The notes beneath the pieces are model-generated. The model made no database searches, had not been told where the DNA came from, and was given only the letters and a program-made list of their open reading frames with translations. From Acidobacteriota bacterium (GTDB lineage Bacteria > Acidobacteriota > Terriglobia > Terriglobales > Acidobacteriaceae), in NCBI GenBank assembly GCA_003225655.1, contig QIAW01000416.1, positions 1 through 9,477 on the forward strand: a DNA stretch of 9,477 bases. The letters are read 5' to 3'. Positions 6,475-9,477 of the stretch are shown here, in pieces; within the stretch, counting starts at the first letter, position 1, and each line of letters opens with the position of its first letter. The position numbers and the translations under genes were made by a program.

Positions 6475-6494
6475 TTCGCAATTTTACTTGCGTA
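6475..6494. promoter_or_regulatory. Probable operator upstream of iolD
   Basis: TTCGCAA-TTTTAC-TTGCGTA, with perfect 5-base arms CGCAA and TTGCG, carries the same GCAA-N6-TTGC core as the sites at 2041 and 5358. It is in the 93-base gap between the regulator and iolD, about 50 bases before the iolD start. No convincing -10 and -35 pair is seen here; TTGCGT at 6488-6493 could be a -35, as at the regulator promoter. A weaker partial copy, GCAA-N6-TTTC, follows at 6507-6520, offset by 29 bases. Confidence 0.55.
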
Positions 6495-6546
6495 CTGCCG
6501 TTTTATGCAATAAGTGTTTCATCGCTCAATCACAGGGATGACTTCC

Positions 6547-8344
6547 ATGTCCACAATCCGCTTGACGATGTCACAAGCGCTGGTGCGCTATCTGATGAAC
6601 CAGTTCACGGTCGTGGACGGTGCGGAAGTACCCTTGTTTCCCGGCATTTTCGGCATTTTCGGACACGGCAACGTAACCTGTCTGTCGGAAGCGCTGGAAG
6701 CGGTGAAGGATGTGTTTCCAACTTGGCGCGGACAGAATGAGCAGTCCATGGCGCTGGCGGCTATCGCCTTTGCCAAGGCCAAACGGCGGCGGCAGATCAT
6801 GGTGGCCACCTCCTCAATTGGCCCGGGCGCCACCAATATGGTGACGGCGGCAAGCGTTGCCCATTCCAATCGGCTGCCACTGCTTATTCTGTCCGGCGAC
6901 ACCTTCGTGAACCGCAGGCCGGACCCAGTGATGCAGCAGGTGGAGCATTTCGGAAATCCTTCAATCAACGTGAATGATGCCTTCAAGGCCGTGACGCGTT
7001 ACTGGGACCGCATCATGCATCCCGAACAAATCATTTCATCGCTGCCGCAGGCCGTGGCTATCATGCTGGACCCGGCCGATTGTGGCCCGGCCTTCATTGG
7101 CCTGCCGCAGGACATTCAGGAAGTGGCGTGGGACTATCCCGCAAGGTTCTTCGACAAGACCGTGCATGAGATCCCGCGCGCACGGCCAGACAGGAAGCGC
7201 GTGGCCGAAGCCCTGAAGCTCCTGAAGGCAGCCAAGCGTCCGCTCATCATCGCCGGTGGCGGCACGCGCTATTCTGGTGCCGAAGAGGTGGTGGCTCAGT
7301 TTGCCCTCGACCATTGCATTCCGATTACTGAAACCATTGCCGGCAAGAGCACGGTGCCCCATGACCATCCCGCTTATGCGGGGCCAATTGGTATTGTCGG
7401 TTCCACGTCAGCCAATGCGCTGGGCGCGGAGGCGGATGTGATCGTGGCCATCGGAACGCGCCTGATGGATTTCACCACAGGTTCCTGGACGCTGTTCAAC
7501 CACGAGGCACGGTTCATCTCCATCAATGCCGCGCGCTGGGATGCCACCAAACATCGCGCCCTCGCCGTGGTGGGTGACGCGAAAGAGACGGTGGAAGAAC
7601 TCGCCGCAGCGCTGAAGGGCTGGAAGGCTGATGCCGCCTGGACCAAGATGGCCAAGGGCCTGATGACCGAATGGAACGCGGCGCTTGATGGCTACCAGAA
7701 GCCCACCAACGCGCCCGTTCCCACCTATGCGCAGGTTGTGGGTGTGGTGAACAAGAAGGCTGAACCCCGCGACTATGTGCTCACGGCAGCAGGCGGCCTG
7801 CCCGGCGAGACCATGAAGAACTGGCATGGGCTATGAGATTGCGGGCGGTTGGGGTGCCAAGATGGCAGACCCCACGCGCGATGTGATCGTCATGGTGGGT
7901 GATGGCAGCTACATGATGATGAACGCTGATATCTATTCATCAGTGCTGACGGGCCACAAGTTGATTGTCATTGTGTGTGACAATGGTGGCTATGCCGTCA
8001 TCAACCGGTTGCAGCAGTTCAAGGGTACGCCCGGCTTCAACAACCTGCTCAAGGATTGCAAGACAGCGGTGCCGGCCTTCAGCGTAGATTTTGTCAAGCA
8101 TGCGCAGTCCATGGGGGCGCTGGCTCGCAAGGTCTCAAGTCTTGCCGAACTGGAACTGGCGATGGACTGGGCCAAGGGTAATGACCGCACCACGGTGATC
8201 TCGATTGTGACCGATGCCTACACCTGGACGCCGGGGGACGCGCTTTGGGATGTGGGCGTGCCGCAGGTTTCCAACCGGGATGCCGTCAAGGAACAGGTCA
8301 AATACCAAGCCGACGTGCGCTCCAAGCAGCGCGTGGGTGTGTAG
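6547..8344 (+). pseudogene. iolD: 3D-(3,5/4)-trihydroxycyclohexane-1,2-dione hydrolase, broken by an internal deletion/frameshift
   Basis: IolD is a thiamine-diphosphate enzyme that opens the inositol-derived ring dione to 5-deoxyglucuronate. The first frame (429 residues, 6547-7836) contains the N-terminal cofactor domain with the catalytic Glu in RGQNEQ (E65), NRRPDPVMQQVEHFGNP and the central domain (SGGGTRYSG-like GGGTRYSG, GSTSANALGAEAD, FTTGSW). It fails after LPGETMKNW. The second frame (7826-8344, 172 residues) resumes at MGYEIAGGW and holds the cofactor motif GDG (7898-7906) to CDNGG, then WTPGDALWDVGVPQVS and a KQRVGV end. About 16 residues that the family has between these points, including an EFGFSC-like segment, are absent, so the reading frame shifts. 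Everything else is intact, suggesting a very recent lesion or a sequence error. ATG 6547 (MSTIRLTM) has AGGG nine bases upstream; an ATG at 6538 is also possible. Identity is sure; inactivity is likely if the sequence is right. Confidence 0.9.
7822..7828 (+). other. Deletion/frameshift junction inside iolD
   Basis: The Trp codon TGG (7822-7824) of the first frame is followed by a single C and then by the ATG (7826-7828) that begins the conserved MGYEIAGG segment in the next frame. In intact IolD proteins, as I remember them, about 16 residues separate these two points. One leftover base in place of 16 codons fits loss of about 47 bases, which is not a multiple of three. Left unrepaired, the first frame stops at TGA 7834-7836. 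Confidence 0.75.
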
Positions 8345-8366
8345 GCCGGCAAGACTTTAAGAGAGC

Positions 8367-9477
8367 ATGAAAGACATTGGCATTGGCCTCATCGGCACGG
8401 GTTTCATGGGTAAGGCACACGCCATTGCCTATCGCACTGCGCTTTCGGCCTTCCCAGAAATTCCATCACCACGCCTCGTGGTCGTGGCCGATGTCAACGC
8501 CGAAGCCGCCGCCAAAGCCGCCCATCAATATGGCTTTGAGTCCTCAACAGGGGACTGGAAAGCGTTGATCGCCAATCCGGCGGTTCACGTCGTGTCGATC
8601 ACCACGCCGAATTCCATGCATAAGGAGATGGCACTCGCCGCCATCGCTTCGGGCAAGCATGTCCATTGCGAAAAGCCGCTGTCGCCCACACTGGCGGACT
8701 CGCTGGAGATGGTGAATGCCGCCGAGGCCAAGGGCGTGAACACGCAAGTGGGCTTCAACTACATCAAGAACCCATTGCTCAAGCTGGCTCGCCAAATGGT
8801 GGAAGCAGGTGAGTTGGGTGAGATCACGGGCTTCCGTGGCATTCACGCGGAAGACTATATGCATGACTCGCAAAGCCCTTGGACCTGGCGCATTGACCCA
8901 TCAGGCGGCCCCGGCGTAATTGCAGATCTCGGTTCCCACATCATTGGCATGGCGCGCTTTCTGCTGGGCGACATTGCCGAAGTGAGTGCGGATGTGCGCA
9001 CCGTCATCAAGCAGCGCCCGGTGGCGCGCGGCGCATCAGAAACGAAACCCGTCGAAGTCGATGACGTAGCCCGCATCCTTGTGAACTTCGGGCGCGGCTG
9101 CGGTGGCACCATTGAGGCCAACTGGATTCAGACGGGCCGCAAGATGCAGTTGGGTTTTGAACTCACAGGTGAAAAGGGCAGCCTCGTCTTCACCCAGGAA
9201 CGCCTGAACGAACTGCACTATTACAAGGCGGGAAATGACCCGCGTCACATGGGCTTCACCCGCCTCGAAGCCGGCCCGCAGCACCCTCCCTACGGTGGCT
9301 TCTGCGTGGCAGGCGGACACCAGCTGGGCTTCAATGACTTGAAGGCCATCGAAATGGCTGAGTTCCTCGGAGCTATCGGTAAGGGTGAAAAATCCGGCCC
9401 TGATTTCCGTGAAGCCTACGAAATCCAGGAAGTGGTGGAGGCAGCAATATCATCTTCGAAAACCAAGTCTTGGGTTC
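8367..9477 (+). CDS. Gfo/Idh/MocA family oxidoreductase, probable cyclitol/sugar dehydrogenase (3' end just outside window)
   Basis: The frame runs from the ATG at 8367 through 370 codons to the window edge without a stop. Related proteins are about 370-385 residues and often end in a WV-containing tail like the SWV seen here, so probably only a few residues are missing. The N-terminal Rossmann domain has GTGFMG (10-15) and an Asp after the second strand (D42), fitting NAD. The catalytic Lys is in CEKP (K103), and DLGSH (187-191) supplies the active-site Asp and His. No signal peptide is seen. It starts 22 bases after the iolD stop on the same strand, so the two are probably co-transcribed. 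The Shine-Dalgarno site is poor (AAGAGAG nearly touches the ATG). Beside iolD, a role as an inositol-type dehydrogenase feeding the pathway is reasonable, but the family covers many sugars. Confidence 0.88.
   Translation, partial: MKDIGIGLIGTGFMGKAHAIAYRTALSAFPEIPSPRLVVVADVNAEAAAKAAHQYGFESSTGDWKALIANPAVHVVSITTPNSMHKEMALAAIASGKHVHCEKPLSPTLADSLEMVNAAEAKGVNTQVGFNYIKNPLLKLARQMVEAGELGEITGFRGIHAEDYMHDSQSPWTWRIDPSGGPGVIADLGSHIIGMARFLLGDIAEVSADVRTVIKQRPVARGASETKPVEVDDVARILVNFGRGCGGTIEANWIQTGRKMQLGFELTGEKGSLVFTQERLNELHYYKAGNDPRHMGFTRLEAGPQHPPYGGFCVAGGHQLGFNDLKAIEMAEFLGAIGKGEKSGPDFREAYEIQEVVEAAISSSKTKSWV

Noticed and set aside
7800..7850. Programmed ribosomal frameshifting as the explanation of the split iolD
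   Set aside because: No slippery heptamer is seen at the junction, and conserved residues are missing, not just out of frame.
1..9477. tRNA or rRNA genes, CRISPR arrays, insertion sequences and phage genes
   Set aside because: None was seen; nearly all the sequence is accounted for by metabolic genes and short regulatory gaps.

Overview
The window is a catabolic gene cluster whose content points to breakdown of a cyclitol (inositol-like) or related sugar. The proteins most resemble those of Alphaproteobacteria, probably Hyphomicrobiales (rhizobial relatives): IolD and IolE closely match rhizobial-type inositol enzymes as I remember them, and the adjacent regulator is of the RpiR family, as is rhizobial IolR. 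This placement is inference from remembered family sequences; no search was run. Coding density is high, and no gene-free stretch exceeds about 200 bases.

Layout. At the left edge (1-231, + strand) lies the C-terminal tail of a Gfo/Idh/MocA oxidoreductase. It converges on a five-gene minus-strand block that reads from right to left: an aldehyde dehydrogenase (5313-3871), an HpcH/HpaI aldolase (3874-3056), a D-2-hydroxyacid dehydrogenase (3066-2074), an IolE-type inosose dehydratase (1969-1076) and an SDR oxidoreductase (1079-264). Three of the four junctions overlap by 4-11 bases. The fourth is a 104-base gap that carries a probable operator and perhaps an internal promoter. An RpiR/MurR regulator (5512-6453, + strand) is divergent from the block. 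Downstream of it on the same strand are iolD (6547-8344) and a second Gfo/Idh/MocA dehydrogenase, which runs off the right edge (8367-9477).

Two observations stand out. First, a palindrome with core GCAA-N6-TTGC occurs in all three regulatory gaps: upstream of the aldehyde dehydrogenase and regulator, upstream of iolE, and upstream of iolD. A by-eye scan found no other perfect copy in the window. It is the likely operator of the RpiR regulator and would tie both strands into one regulon. Second, iolD is split into two frames at about 7824. Some 16 conserved residues just before the thiamine-diphosphate-binding region are missing, which looks like a frameshifting deletion of about 47 bases. 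The gene is therefore either a recent pseudogene or carries an assembly error.

How the genes may work together. A Gfo/Idh dehydrogenase oxidises the cyclitol to a keto-cyclitol, IolE dehydrates it and IolD opens the ring. The usual IolB, IolC, IolJ and IolA partners are not in the window. The HpcH/HpaI aldolase, aldehyde dehydrogenase, hydroxyacid dehydrogenase and SDR could provide a variant lower route working on unphosphorylated intermediates. They could also handle another substrate under the same regulator.
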